Positions 23,012 through 31,414 of a stretch of 58,868 bases of DNA are shown here, in pieces. This DNA is from Phycisphaerae bacterium (GTDB taxonomy: Bacteria; Planctomycetota; Phycisphaerae; Phycisphaerales; UBA1924). The notes under the pieces were generated by a model. It searched no databases and had not been told where the DNA came from. It saw only the letters and a list, made by a program, of their open reading frames with translations. Position 1 is the first letter of the stretch. Each line of letters begins with the position of its first letter. The stretch is from contig PAKY01000059.1 in NCBI GenBank assembly GCA_002706885.1, forward strand, positions 1 to 58,868, in the 5' to 3' direction. The position numbers and the translations under genes were made by a program.

Positions 23012-24221
23012 GGCCGACGAGCCCGAGGCGTTGGTTTCGACCGGCCTCGAGGCGGAGGCGCTCGCTGATCTCCCGCCGCTGATCCTGCCGGGGGGCAAGG
23101 TCAATCCGGACGCCATCCGCGCCGCGTACGAGCGGGCGGCGGAACTCGGCTCGTCGGACGCGGAGGATCCGAGCTGGAAGGTGACGTTCAGCCTGCAGCG
23201 GGATCTGAACGCGCGGCTCGACAAGTACCTGACGAGCCGGATCACGTTCATGAGCCGGAATCAGATCCAGCGGCTCATCGATGATGGCGGGGTGACGGTC
23301 AACGAGCGGGCGGCGCGTTCGGCGACGAAGCTGCGTCACGGGGACGTGATCGCGGTGCTGGTCCCTCCGCCGCCTTCGAAGGACATCATTCCGCAGGACA
23401 TCCCGATCGAGGTGCTCTTTGAGGATGAGCATCTGATCGCTCTGAACAAGCGCGCGGACATCATCGTGCATCCTGCGCGGGCGGAGAAGTCGGGGACGTT
23501 GCTGAACGCGCTGGCGTGGCACTTCCGTCACGGGAGTGATACGGGCGGGTCGTTGAGCCCGGTCGGGCTGGGGGAGGCGAGGCCAGGCGTGGTTCATCGT
23601 CTCGATCGTGATACGACGGGTGTGATCGTCTTCGCGAAGACGGAGGAGGCTCACTGGAAGCTCGGGCGTCAGTGGGAGGATCGCACGGTCGACAAGCGGT
23701 ACCTCGCGCTGACGCACGGGTTGTTTACAACGGATCTGGGGCGGGATGTCGAGGTGATCGACGAGCCGATCGGGCCGCATCCGAGCAAGGAGAAGGGCTA
23801 TCGCGAGAAGCAGGTCGTTCGGCGGGACGATCTGGGCAAGCCGAGCGTCACGATCGCTCGGGTGCGTGAGCGGTTCGGCAAGCACGAGGCGGCAGAGCGG
23901 TTCAGCCTCATCGAGCTCGAGCTCAAGACGGGTCGGACGCATCAGATCCGGGTCCACCTTTCGTATCGCGGGCATCCGATAACGGGCGATGACATGTACG
24001 GCGGGCTGGTCGGGGATCTGGGTGGTGGCGTGGTGGCGGAGCGTCAGATGCTCCATGCCGGGCTGCTCGCGCTCGAGCACCCGATCACGCGGGCGCCGTT
24101 GGTGTTCACCGCGCCGCCGCCTGCGGACATGCTGGCGGCGATCGGGGCGCTGCGGGCGCGGGGTGATGTTGAGCGGATCGAGCCGCCCGGGGCGGTGGCG
24201 TTCGCGCGGTTCGGTCTCTGA
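23004..24221 (+). CDS. RluD-family ribosomal RNA pseudouridine synthase
   Basis: A 405-residue enzyme that converts uridines in ribosomal RNA to pseudouridine. An S4 RNA-binding domain is at about residues 70-130 (LNARLDKYLTSR, SRNQIQRLIDDGGVTVN). The catalytic domain starts about 150 (VLFEDEHLIALNKRADIIVHPA), and the catalytic aspartate lies in VVHRLDRDTTGV. KTGRTHQIRVHLSYRGHPI is the conserved C-terminal motif. The first 65 residues are an extension absent from the E. coli protein. The frame opens at 22938, but the ATG at 23004, overlapping the previous stop, is the plausible start. RluC and RluD cannot be separated with confidence by eye. Confidence 0.9.
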   Translation: MAKADEPEALVSTGLEAEALADLPPLILPGGKVNPDAIRAAYERAAELGSSDAEDPSWKVTFSLQRDLNARLDKYLTSRITFMSRNQIQRLIDDGGVTVNERAARSATKLRHGDVIAVLVPPPPSKDIIPQDIPIEVLFEDEHLIALNKRADIIVHPARAEKSGTLLNALAWHFRHGSDTGGSLSPVGLGEARPGVVHRLDRDTTGVIVFAKTEEAHWKLGRQWEDRTVDKRYLALTHGLFTTDLGRDVEVIDEPIGPHPSKEKGYREKQVVRRDDLGKPSVTIARVRERFGKHEAAERFSLIELELKTGRTHQIRVHLSYRGHPITGDDMYGGLVGDLGGGVVAERQMLHAGLLALEHPITRAPLVFTAPPPADMLAAIGALRARGDVERIEPPGAVAFARFGL

Positions 24222-24231
24222 GCTTGCATGG

Positions 24232-24237
24232 TAGGCT
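24232..24237 (+). promoter_or_regulatory. -10 box TAGGCT six bases before the thioredoxin-NHL gene
   Basis: TAGGCT ends exactly six bases before the ATG at 24244. No Shine-Dalgarno site is present. Same arrangement as at coaX and the ABC ATPase gene. Confidence 0.5.
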
Positions 24238-24243
24238 GATTCG

Positions 24244-25785
24244 ATGCCTCGCGCGATTGAGCTTGAACCTTCGCTGGGGTGGATCAACTCGCCCGGTCCG
24301 CTGCGATTCGACGGGGATCTCGCGGGTCGCGTGGTGGCGTTGTTCTTCTACAACGCGTGGCGAATAGAGAGTCTTCAGAGCGTTTCTGACATCGCGTGGC
24401 TGCAGTCCCGGTTCGGGATGAAGGGGTTCGTGGTCGTGGGTGTCCACGGAGCGAGGTTTCCCGCGGAGGCCGATGTCGACGCGGTACGCGATCAGAACGA
24501 AGCGATCGGCTTGGGCGTGCCGGTTGTCGTGGATCGCAACTTTCGGATCTGGCGGCGTTATGGGATCGAGCGATGGCCGACGTTCGTTCTCATCGACGCG
24601 CGGGGTGAGATCGTGGGGTCCGCGGACGGCGTCGGGAATCGTCGGATTCTCGAGCGATACATCGCGGACCTGGTGGAGGCGGCGCCTCGGTCCGTGCCGT
24701 TTCACGTTGAGGTGACCGCGCCTTACGAGACGGCCCTTCGGCTGCCGGGCGGGGTCGAGGCGTTTCACTCGCGCGTAGGAAGAGCGGGTCATCTGTTCGT
24801 CGCGGACACGGCGGGGCATCGGGTGATTCACGCGACGCAGCCTGACGCCGCGGGGAGGGCCGAGGTTGTTGCGGTCTTCGGCGACGAACGGGGGTTCGCG
24901 GACGGCGTCGCGTCGAAGGCGAGCTTCAACGGTCCACGAGGCTTGGCGTTCGATGATCGAGCGGGGCGCCTGTTCGTCGCGGACAGCGGCAATCACGCGG
25001 TCCGCGAGATCGACATCGCGGGGCGCGCGGTGTCGACGTTCGTTGGCACGGGGAAGCCCGGGGACGATCTGCGGGGAGGGCGAGCGGCGAGTGAGCAGCC
25101 GTTGAACTGCCCATGGGATGTTGTCATCGATCGTCGACTGAAGCGGTTGTACGTCACCATGGCTGGCTCGCATCAACTCTGGCAGGTCGAGCGGCAGACG
25201 CGCGTTGCGACGCGGCTGGCCGGCGTCGGTGGTGAAGGGGTTGTTGACGGCGCTGCTGAGCACTGCCGGTTCGCGCAACCGGCGGGGATCGATATCGGAA
25301 GCGATGGGCGGTACATCTACATTGTGGACGGACAGGGATGCGCCATTCGGCGGTTCGATCTTGTCGACCGCGAGCTGGTGACGCTCGTTGGTGTGAGCGG
25401 TGAGCAGGACGTCAAGGGGATCGCGGGAGATGTCGACGGGATGGACGGCGCGGCGCGTTTGCAGCGACCCGCGGGCGTTTGCGTTTGGGCGAGGGCGATG
25501 CTCAACGCTTCGGGTGACGAGCTGCTCGTGACCGATGCGCACAATGGGAAGCTCAAGCGTGTGGCGACGGGCGATCGCAAGGTTGAAGCGTGGGCGTCGG
25601 GCGATGGAGCTTTTGTGGGGGCGGAGGCGATCGCGATGGCTGCGCCAGCGCCCGGGGAGGGGCACACGGCACAGGTCTTCGTCGCGGACACCCGGAAGCA
25701 CCAGGTAACACGGATCGACACCGAGAGCGGCGAGCGGACAGTGATCGAATTCGTGGGGCTCGAGCCGTCAGCGGGCGGTCGATGA
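24244..25785 (+). CDS. Thioredoxin-fold/NHL-repeat protein (NHLRC2-like) without redox cysteines
   Basis: A 513-residue protein in two parts. Residues 1-150 form a thioredoxin fold (VVALFFYNAWRIESLQSVSD, GFVVVGVHGARF, YGIERWPTFVLIDARGEIVG with the cis-proline). Residues 165-510 are NHL-type beta-propeller repeats (LFVADTAGHRVIHA, FNGPRGLAFDD, LFVADSGNHAVREID, YIYIVDGQGCAIRRFD, LLVTDAHNGKLKRV). The domain order is that of NHLRC2 and its bacterial relatives. Where relatives have a cysteine-containing active site after the first strand, this protein has NAWRIES, so it should not be redox-active. No signal peptide is seen. The last 18 bases overlap the convergent gene. Confidence 0.85.
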   Translation: MPRAIELEPSLGWINSPGPLRFDGDLAGRVVALFFYNAWRIESLQSVSDIAWLQSRFGMKGFVVVGVHGARFPAEADVDAVRDQNEAIGLGVPVVVDRNFRIWRRYGIERWPTFVLIDARGEIVGSADGVGNRRILERYIADLVEAAPRSVPFHVEVTAPYETALRLPGGVEAFHSRVGRAGHLFVADTAGHRVIHATQPDAAGRAEVVAVFGDERGFADGVASKASFNGPRGLAFDDRAGRLFVADSGNHAVREIDIAGRAVSTFVGTGKPGDDLRGGRAASEQPLNCPWDVVIDRRLKRLYVTMAGSHQLWQVERQTRVATRLAGVGGEGVVDGAAEHCRFAQPAGIDIGSDGRYIYIVDGQGCAIRRFDLVDRELVTLVGVSGEQDVKGIAGDVDGMDGAARLQRPAGVCVWARAMLNASGDELLVTDAHNGKLKRVATGDRKVEAWASGDGAFVGAEAIAMAAPAPGEGHTAQVFVADTRKHQVTRIDTESGERTVIEFVGLEPSAGGR

Positions 25786-26685
25786 CGACTCGATCGCGCC
25801 GATGAAGCGTTTGACGCGGGGGATCCGAGGGTCGTCGAGGTCGCAGAGATTCACGACACGCCAGCACTCGCAGAACACGAGCCGGGATGAGGCAACGTTG
25901 AGACCCGCGATGGTCGCGTGCGCGACGGCGGCGAACGCGTGATCGGTGTTCACAGCCGCCGCGAGCGCGGGTTGCTTCTCAACGAGGAGGTTCTCGAGCC
26001 GCTGTCCGACGGCGGTGATGAGCGTTCGGTCGTCTGCGGCGCGGATCATGCCGCCTTCTGCGCGGGTCACGGCGGCGCCCGCGTCCATCACGACCATCCC
26101 AGTCCTGCCGTCCGTCTGGAGCGAGGTCGAGAGGGCGCTCGCGTCATCGACGCCGATGGATCCGAACGCGAACGAGGCGGCCCATCCGCCCAGATCGATC
26201 GTGAACGCGGTGACGGGAGCGGCGGCGTCGAGATTGAGCTTGACCGACGAGCCGCGGAGCACGGCCGCGAGCGAGAGGGCGAGGCGCTCGGCGCCGGGCG
26301 ACCCGCCGGCGCGCACGTGTGACGCGATCGCTTCGCGCCAGACCGGGGACGCGTCTTTGAGCGAGCGTGCGATCGCGGTGAGTTCGGTGACCTCGATAGC
26401 GGCCGCGTAGACGGCGCTGTTGGGCGGGGGGACGGATGATGAGGCGGAACCATCGAGTTGGCGTGTGACGTCGCGGAGCGTGCGCCGATGGTCGGCGATC
26501 GGGGCGAGGTCGTCATCGGAGAGGCCCGCCGCGCGGAGCGCGGATTCGAGCGCCTCGGCGCGATCGGCGAGCTTCTGGTAGGTGTCGGCGCTGAGGCCGG
26601 GGGTCGCTGCGAAGGCGGCGCGCTGGGCCTCGGCCTGTGCGCGGAGGCGGTCGCGGAGTTGGCCTGCGGTCGTCGGTTCTGGCAT
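25768..26685 (-). CDS. Protein of unknown function
   Basis: A 305-residue protein, alanine-rich, with no recognisable motif. The N-terminal 60 residues look like a helical coiled coil (LRDRLRAQAEAQRAAFA). The middle part alternates short strands and helices (TAFTIDLGGWAASFAFGSIGV, GMVVMDAGAAV), and a short cysteine-containing end reads FCECWRVVNLCDL. No signal peptide is present. It is divergent from the ABC transporter gene, with 69 bases between the starts, and convergent with the NHL gene, overlapping it by 18 bases. Its conserved composition suggests a real gene, but I cannot name a role. Confidence 0.6.
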   Translation of the reverse strand: MPEPTTAGQLRDRLRAQAEAQRAAFAATPGLSADTYQKLADRAEALESALRAAGLSDDDLAPIADHRRTLRDVTRQLDGSASSSVPPPNSAVYAAAIEVTELTAIARSLKDASPVWREAIASHVRAGGSPGAERLALSLAAVLRGSSVKLNLDAAAPVTAFTIDLGGWAASFAFGSIGVDDASALSTSLQTDGRTGMVVMDAGAAVTRAEGGMIRAADDRTLITAVGQRLENLLVEKQPALAAAVNTDHAFAAVAHATIAGLNVASSRLVFCECWRVVNLCDLDDPRIPRVKRFIGAIESSSTAR

Positions 26686-26742
26686 GTGGTCTCTATCGGG
26701 CGTTTCGGGGCGTGGTCTTCCGCTCGGACATGACGCAAGGTG

Positions 26743-26748
26743 TAGGCT
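26743..26748 (+). promoter_or_regulatory. -10 box TAGGCT six bases before the ABC ATPase gene
   Basis: TAGGCT ends exactly six bases before the GTG at 26755, the third identical case. It would start a transcript covering the ABC importer and possibly egtB and egtD. Confidence 0.5.
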
Positions 26749-26754
26749 GGCGAT

Positions 26755-27516
26755 GTGCTCGAGCTCCTAGGCGTTGGAAAACAGTACGACGAGCGGTGGG
26801 TGCTCCGCGGCGTCGACCTGCGAGCGGACGCGGGGCGGGTGATCGCCCTGATCGGGCCGAGCGGGTCTGGGAAGTCCACGCTGCTGCGGGTCATGCTCGG
26901 GCTGATCGAACCGAGCGAGGGCCGCGTGCTGGTCGATGGCGAGGAGGTCGTCGGCGCATCGGCCTGGCGCGTGGCGCGTCGTCGCGTGGGGTACGTCATC
27001 CAAGATGGTGGGTTGTTTCCACACATGACGGCACGGCGGAACGCGATGCTTGCGCTCGATCACGCCGGTCGCTCCGATCGTCGCGAAGCACTTGTCCGCC
27101 TCACGGAACTCACGGGGCTCGTTCGGCTCGATGCTGCGCTGCTCGATCGCTTCCCCTCCGAGCTCTCTGGCGGTCAGCGGCAGCGCGTGGCGCTGCTTCG
27201 AGCGCTGGTGTCGAATCCGGAGACACTCCTGCTCGATGAACCGCTTGGGGCGCTCGACCCGGAGGTGCGGGCGGAAGCGCAGCGAGAACTGCGAGACCTC
27301 TTCCGATCGCTTGGAAAGGCTGTGGTCTTCGTGACGCATGACCTGGCGGAGGCGGCGTATCTCGCGGATGAGATCGTGCTGCTCCGCGACGGGGTGGTCG
27401 TCCAGCGTGGTTCGTTTGCGGAGTTGCGGTCGTCGCCGGTGGACGATTTTGTATCGCGGTTCGTCGGCGCCCAGGTCGATCGGGTGCGTGCGTTGCTCGA
27501 TGGAGCGGTGGCGTGA
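26755..27516 (+). CDS. ABC transporter ATP-binding protein, osmoprotectant/quaternary amine type
   Basis: A 253-residue ATPase subunit. Walker A is GPSGSGKST, the Q-loop YVIQDGGLFPHMT, the signature LSGGQRQRVALLRAL, Walker B LLLDEPLGALDP, and the switch histidine lies in VFVTHDL. The 'GYVIQ..GLFPHMT' stretch is characteristic of OpuC/ProV-like ATPases that serve glycine betaine, choline and, in some species, ergothioneine. It is shorter than osmoregulated members because the C-terminal CBS domains are missing, so osmotic control by CBS is not expected. It overlaps the downstream binding protein/permease gene by four bases (GTGA). Confidence 0.9.
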   Translation: MLELLGVGKQYDERWVLRGVDLRADAGRVIALIGPSGSGKSTLLRVMLGLIEPSEGRVLVDGEEVVGASAWRVARRRVGYVIQDGGLFPHMTARRNAMLALDHAGRSDRREALVRLTELTGLVRLDAALLDRFPSELSGGQRQRVALLRALVSNPETLLLDEPLGALDPEVRAEAQRELRDLFRSLGKAVVFVTHDLAEAAYLADEIVLLRDGVVVQRGSFAELRSSPVDDFVSRFVGAQVDRVRALLDGAVA

Positions 27517-29000
27517 GGTGTTGCGTCGCGATCCTGGTGTTCGTGTGCTCGGTCGCGTCGGCGCAGCGGCCGTACGTCGTTGGCTCGAAGCTCTTCAACG
27601 AATCCGTCATCCTCGGGGAGATCGTGACACAGCTCGGCCTCGGCGCGGGGGAGGACGTTGTTCACGAGCGCCAGTTTGGCGGCTCGGCCGTGCTGTTCAA
27701 TGCGTTGGTCGACGGGAAGATCGATGCGTACCCGGAGTACACCGGCACGCTTCGTCAGGAACTCCTCGCCGACGCGGGCCTCGAGGGCGATGAGGCGTTG
27801 GTGAAAGCGCTCGCCGAGCTCGGGATCGCCATGTCCGCTCCGCTTGGGTTCAACAACACTTACGCGATCGGCGTGCGACGAGAGACTGCTGATCGGCTGG
27901 GCCTGCGCACCATCGAGGATCTGCGTGATCATCCGGGACTGGTCTACGGGCTGACGAACGAGTTCATCGATCGCGGAGACGGGTGGGGACGCCTCAGCGC
28001 GGCGTACCGGCTCGATCCCGAGCGGGTCCGCGGCATGCAGCACGAACTCGCGTATCGGGGGCTGCTGGCTGGGTCCGTCGATGTCGTTGATCTGTACTCG
28101 ACCGACGCTGAGATCGAGCTCTATGACCTCGTCGCTCTGGAGGACGAGCTCGGCTTTTTTCCGCGGTACGACGCGGTGGTGCTGTATCGGGCAGAGCTTC
28201 GACGCGAGGCGGCGGGGTGGATCGATCAGCTTGAAGCCCTCGGTGGAGAGATCGACGCGTCGGCGATGGTGGCGATGAACCGGAGGGCGAAGGCCGAGGA
28301 CGTCGACGAGAGTGAGATCGCGGATGCCTTTTTGGCGTCGAACGGTTCGCTGAACTCGGAGGCCACTCGCTCGGAATCGTGGCAAGAACGGCTGGCCCGC
28401 ACGACCGTTCAGCACGTCTTCCTGGTGGCTATTCCGATGTGCCTCGGCGCAGCGGTGGCGATACCGCTCGGCGTTGCAGCGGCGGCGATGCCCCGGTTTG
28501 GGCAGGTGGTGGTCGCAATCGTTGGAGTGGCGCAGACGATTCCGTCGCTCGCGCTGCTCGTGCTATTCATCCCGCTGCTCGGGATCGGGGCGAAGCCCGC
28601 GATCGCGGCGTTGTTCGTTTATTGCCTGCTTCCGATGGTTCGGTCGACGCAGGCGGGGCTGGCGTCCATCCCACAACCGCTGATTGAATCGGCCCGAGCG
28701 ATCGGCTTGACGCCGGGGCGTCGTCTCGTGGTCGTTGAACTACCGTTGGCGGCGCGCGCGATCCTTGCGGGCGTGAAGACGTCGATGGTCATCACGATCG
28801 GTTTCGCCACGCTGGGCGCGTTCATCGGGGCGGGCGGGTACGGCGAGCCGATTCTGACCGGCATTCGACGAAATGATTTTTCACTCATCGTGCAGGGCGC
28901 AGCGCCCGCGGCGGCGTTGGCGCTCGTTGCGCAAGGATTCTTCGAGATTCTTGAGCGTCTCGCGTTGCCGCGTGGGCTGCGTCGTGTTGATCGCGGGTAG
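27513..29000 (+). CDS. Fused substrate-binding protein and permease of a quaternary-amine ABC importer
   Basis: A 495-residue fusion. A signal peptide (about 1-17, ending SVASA) is followed by an OpuAC-like binding domain at about 20-280, with the family motifs VVGSKLFNESVILGEI at its start and IDAYPEYTGTLRQ. A permease domain of five or six hydrophobic segments follows from about 300 to 485, with the loop ESARAIGLTPGRRLVVVELPLA that contacts the ATPase. It transports a small charged molecule into the cytoplasm together with the upstream ATPase. The family includes glycine betaine and choline importers and the ergothioneine importer EgtUV. The direct linkage to egtB and egtD downstream favours ergothioneine or a related betaine, as an inference. 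Confidence 0.88.
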   Translation: MRCCVAILVFVCSVASAQRPYVVGSKLFNESVILGEIVTQLGLGAGEDVVHERQFGGSAVLFNALVDGKIDAYPEYTGTLRQELLADAGLEGDEALVKALAELGIAMSAPLGFNNTYAIGVRRETADRLGLRTIEDLRDHPGLVYGLTNEFIDRGDGWGRLSAAYRLDPERVRGMQHELAYRGLLAGSVDVVDLYSTDAEIELYDLVALEDELGFFPRYDAVVLYRAELRREAAGWIDQLEALGGEIDASAMVAMNRRAKAEDVDESEIADAFLASNGSLNSEATRSESWQERLARTTVQHVFLVAIPMCLGAAVAIPLGVAAAAMPRFGQVVVAIVGVAQTIPSLALLVLFIPLLGIGAKPAIAALFVYCLLPMVRSTQAGLASIPQPLIESARAIGLTPGRRLVVVELPLAARAILAGVKTSMVITIGFATLGAFIGAGGYGEPILTGIRRNDFSLIVQGAAPAAALALVAQGFFEILERLALPRGLRRVDRG

Positions 29001-29021
29001 CTCGGCGGCCCAACGCGTGGT

Positions 29022-30389
29022 ATGGTCTTTCGTCCGTTCGCAAGAGCCCGACATCGGTTGATGACGGAGTGGCCCGGCCGGAAAGCCAATGCCATGTTGA
29101 TGGGACAGACCAGAGTTTCGACCGTTGCGGGAGACTCCGGCGTTTCGCTCGGGGCCCGGTTCTCATCGGTGCGTCGCGCTACCGAGCGCCTCGTTGAGCC
29201 GCTCAGCGCCGAAGACGCGATCGCGCAGTCGATGACGAAGTGCTCGCCCGCCAAGTGGCACCTCGCCCACACATCGTGGTTCTTCGAGCAGATGGTTCTG
29301 AAGACTGCGTATCCGGAGAGGCCGCCGCCGGCGGGCCGCGCATCGTCGCTGTTCAACTCCTACTACACGCAGCTCGGCAAACCGTTTGATCGCTCGAAGA
29401 GGGGGCTTCTGACGCGTCCGAGCCTGGATGAGGTCAGGGCGCAGCGTCGGGAGGTCAATGACCAGGTCGCTGCTCTCATCGCGTCTCCACGCGGCGAGGA
29501 CGCCGAGCTTCGCGCGATGATCGAGATCGGACTTCATCACGAGCAACAGCATCAGGAACTGATCCTGAGCGACATCAAACACCTGTTCAGCGAGAGCCCG
29601 CTGGCGCCGGCTTACGCGGATCCGGTTGCCGGATCGTTGGTGACCGCGGCGCCGGATCTCGGGTGGCGGGCGTTCGAGGGCGGGGTTTGTGAGATCGGTC
29701 ACGATGGCGAAGGATTCTCGTACGACAACGAGGGCCCCCGACACCGTGTGTTTGTGGAGCCGTACGAACTCGCCGACCGGCTCGTGACGAACGGGGAGTG
29801 GCTCGCGTTCATGAACGATGGCGGGTACCAGCGGTCGGAATTGTGGCTCGACGCGGGATGGCGAGTTGTCGAGGGATATGGACGCAGCGCTCCGATGTAC
29901 TGGACCCGCTGCGACGGCGGCTGGGCGGAGTTCACGCTCGAGGGGCTTCGGGAGCTCAGAGCGGCCGAGCCGGTAGCGCACGTGAGCTTCTACGAAGCGG
30001 ATGCATACGCGCGGTGGGCAGGCGCCCGCCTTCCCACCGAGCACGAGTGGGAGAATGCGGTGTGCGTCGAGCGGACGCCGGTCGATGGGATGCGCGAGGG
30101 TTCCAGGATGCATCCCTCGGCGGCCTCTTCCCGCAGCGATGCGCTCAAGCAGATGTACGGATCGCTGTGGCAGTGGACGCGCAGTGACTATGGTCCCTAT
30201 CCCGGGTACCGACCGCCGGATGGCGCTCTCGGCGAGTACAACGGGAAGTTCATGTGCGGGCAGTTCGTCCTTCGGGGCGCGAGCTTCGCAACGCCGGCGG
30301 GTCACTCGCGAGCGACCTACCGCAACTACTACCACGCCGACGATCGGTGGTGTTTCGCGGGTGTCAGGCTCGCGAGGGAGGCACGATGA
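29022..30389 (+). CDS. egtB: Ergothioneine biosynthesis iron-dependent sulfoxide synthase EgtB
   Basis: The enzyme joins hercynine with a thiol (gamma-glutamylcysteine or cysteine) using iron and oxygen. The N-terminal DinB-like domain supplies the iron-binding histidines: one in SPAKWHLAHTSWFFEQ and two in HHEQQHQELILSDIKHLF. The C-terminal half is the formylglycine-generating-enzyme fold (VTNGEWLAFMNDGGYQ, ARWAGARLPTEHEWE, SLWQWTRSDYGPYPGY, RGASFATPAGHSRATYRNYY). The start is uncertain. ATG codons at 29022, 29061, 29094 and 29100 are in frame; a CGGAAAG sequence favours 29094, and the first lies inside a possible -10 box. The product is 430-455 residues. Its stop overlaps the egtD start. 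Confidence 0.93.
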   Translation: MVFRPFARARHRLMTEWPGRKANAMLMGQTRVSTVAGDSGVSLGARFSSVRRATERLVEPLSAEDAIAQSMTKCSPAKWHLAHTSWFFEQMVLKTAYPERPPPAGRASSLFNSYYTQLGKPFDRSKRGLLTRPSLDEVRAQRREVNDQVAALIASPRGEDAELRAMIEIGLHHEQQHQELILSDIKHLFSESPLAPAYADPVAGSLVTAAPDLGWRAFEGGVCEIGHDGEGFSYDNEGPRHRVFVEPYELADRLVTNGEWLAFMNDGGYQRSELWLDAGWRVVEGYGRSAPMYWTRCDGGWAEFTLEGLRELRAAEPVAHVSFYEADAYARWAGARLPTEHEWENAVCVERTPVDGMREGSRMHPSAASSRSDALKQMYGSLWQWTRSDYGPYPGYRPPDGALGEYNGKFMCGQFVLRGASFATPAGHSRATYRNYYHADDRWCFAGVRLAREAR

Positions 30390-31393
30390 GCAATTCGATG
30401 GAGAACACAGACGGCTCGGAGTCCGATCACGGGGGCGCCCCGACGATCGTCGATCTCGACCCGACGGACCACGACACGTTCCTAGAGGATGTCTTGAACG
30501 GGTTGTCGCTGGATCAGAAGGCCATCCCGCCGAAGTACCTTTACGACGACGAGGGTTCGCGTCTTTTCGACGAGATCTGCGAGACCACCGACTACTACCC
30601 CACGCGCACCGAAGCGGCGATCTTCCGCGAGCACATCGCTGAGATGGCGGAGCGGATCGGACCGGGCGTCGCGGTCATCGAGCCCGGGGCGGGGAGCGGC
30701 GAAAAGGCCGTGATGCTGATCGACGCGCTCGATCGTCCGGAGGCGGTCGTTCCGGTCGATATCTCGTTGGACTACGTCCGTCGTTCGGCGGAAGCGCTCG
30801 CCGAGCGGTTCCCGACGATTCCGATCTATCCGGTCTGCGCGGACTTCACGAAGCCAATGGCGATGCCCGCCGAGATCGATCCGACGGCGCCGCGATTGGT
30901 TTTCTTCCCTGGTTCAACGGTGGGGAACTTTGCTCCGGCGCAACGTCGGGCGTTGCTTCGACTGTTCGCCGACGTGGCCGGGGCGGGCGGGAGCGTCCTG
31001 CTCGGCGTCGATATGAAGAAGAGTTCCGCGAGGCTCGAGGCGGCCTACGACGACAGCGCGGGCGTCACCAGCGCGTTCAACCACAATCTGCTCGCGCGGA
31101 TGAACCGCGAACTCGGCGCGAACTTCGAGGACAAGGCGTTCCGCTACACGGCTCGTTGGGACGACAAGGAGGGCTGCGTCTGGATGGGGCTCCAGAGCCT
31201 CCGCGACCAGTCGGTTGTCATCGGTGATCGAATCTTCGAGTTCAAAGACGGCGAGCGGATGCACACCGAATCGTCGTACAAGTTCACCCTCGGCGAATTC
31301 GAGACCGAGGCCTTGGCGTGCGGGCTGAAGACACTGAAAGCCTGGACCGACGCGAAGGGTGACTTTGCGGTGTTCCACCTCGGCGCCGCTTGA
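30386..31393 (+). CDS. egtD: L-histidine N-alpha-methyltransferase EgtD
   Basis: A 335-residue enzyme that trimethylates histidine to hercynine with S-adenosylmethionine, the first step of ergothioneine synthesis. Signatures are PPKYLYDDEGSRLFDEICE, TDYYPTRTEA, the AdoMet loop EPGAGSGEKA, FFPGSTVGNF and the C-terminal HTESSYKFTLGEF. The ATG has a GGGAGG site and overlaps the egtB stop by four bases, so the two genes form an operon. No egtA, egtC or egtE homologue is present. A two-gene egtBD set is common outside actinobacteria. It converges with the recombinase gene, with 21 bases between the stops. Confidence 0.95.
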   Translation: MSNSMENTDGSESDHGGAPTIVDLDPTDHDTFLEDVLNGLSLDQKAIPPKYLYDDEGSRLFDEICETTDYYPTRTEAAIFREHIAEMAERIGPGVAVIEPGAGSGEKAVMLIDALDRPEAVVPVDISLDYVRRSAEALAERFPTIPIYPVCADFTKPMAMPAEIDPTAPRLVFFPGSTVGNFAPAQRRALLRLFADVAGAGGSVLLGVDMKKSSARLEAAYDDSAGVTSAFNHNLLARMNRELGANFEDKAFRYTARWDDKEGCVWMGLQSLRDQSVVIGDRIFEFKDGERMHTESSYKFTLGEFETEALACGLKTLKAWTDAKGDFAVFHLGAA

Positions 31394-31414
31394 CCGGTTC
31401 ACCGCACTCGACGC

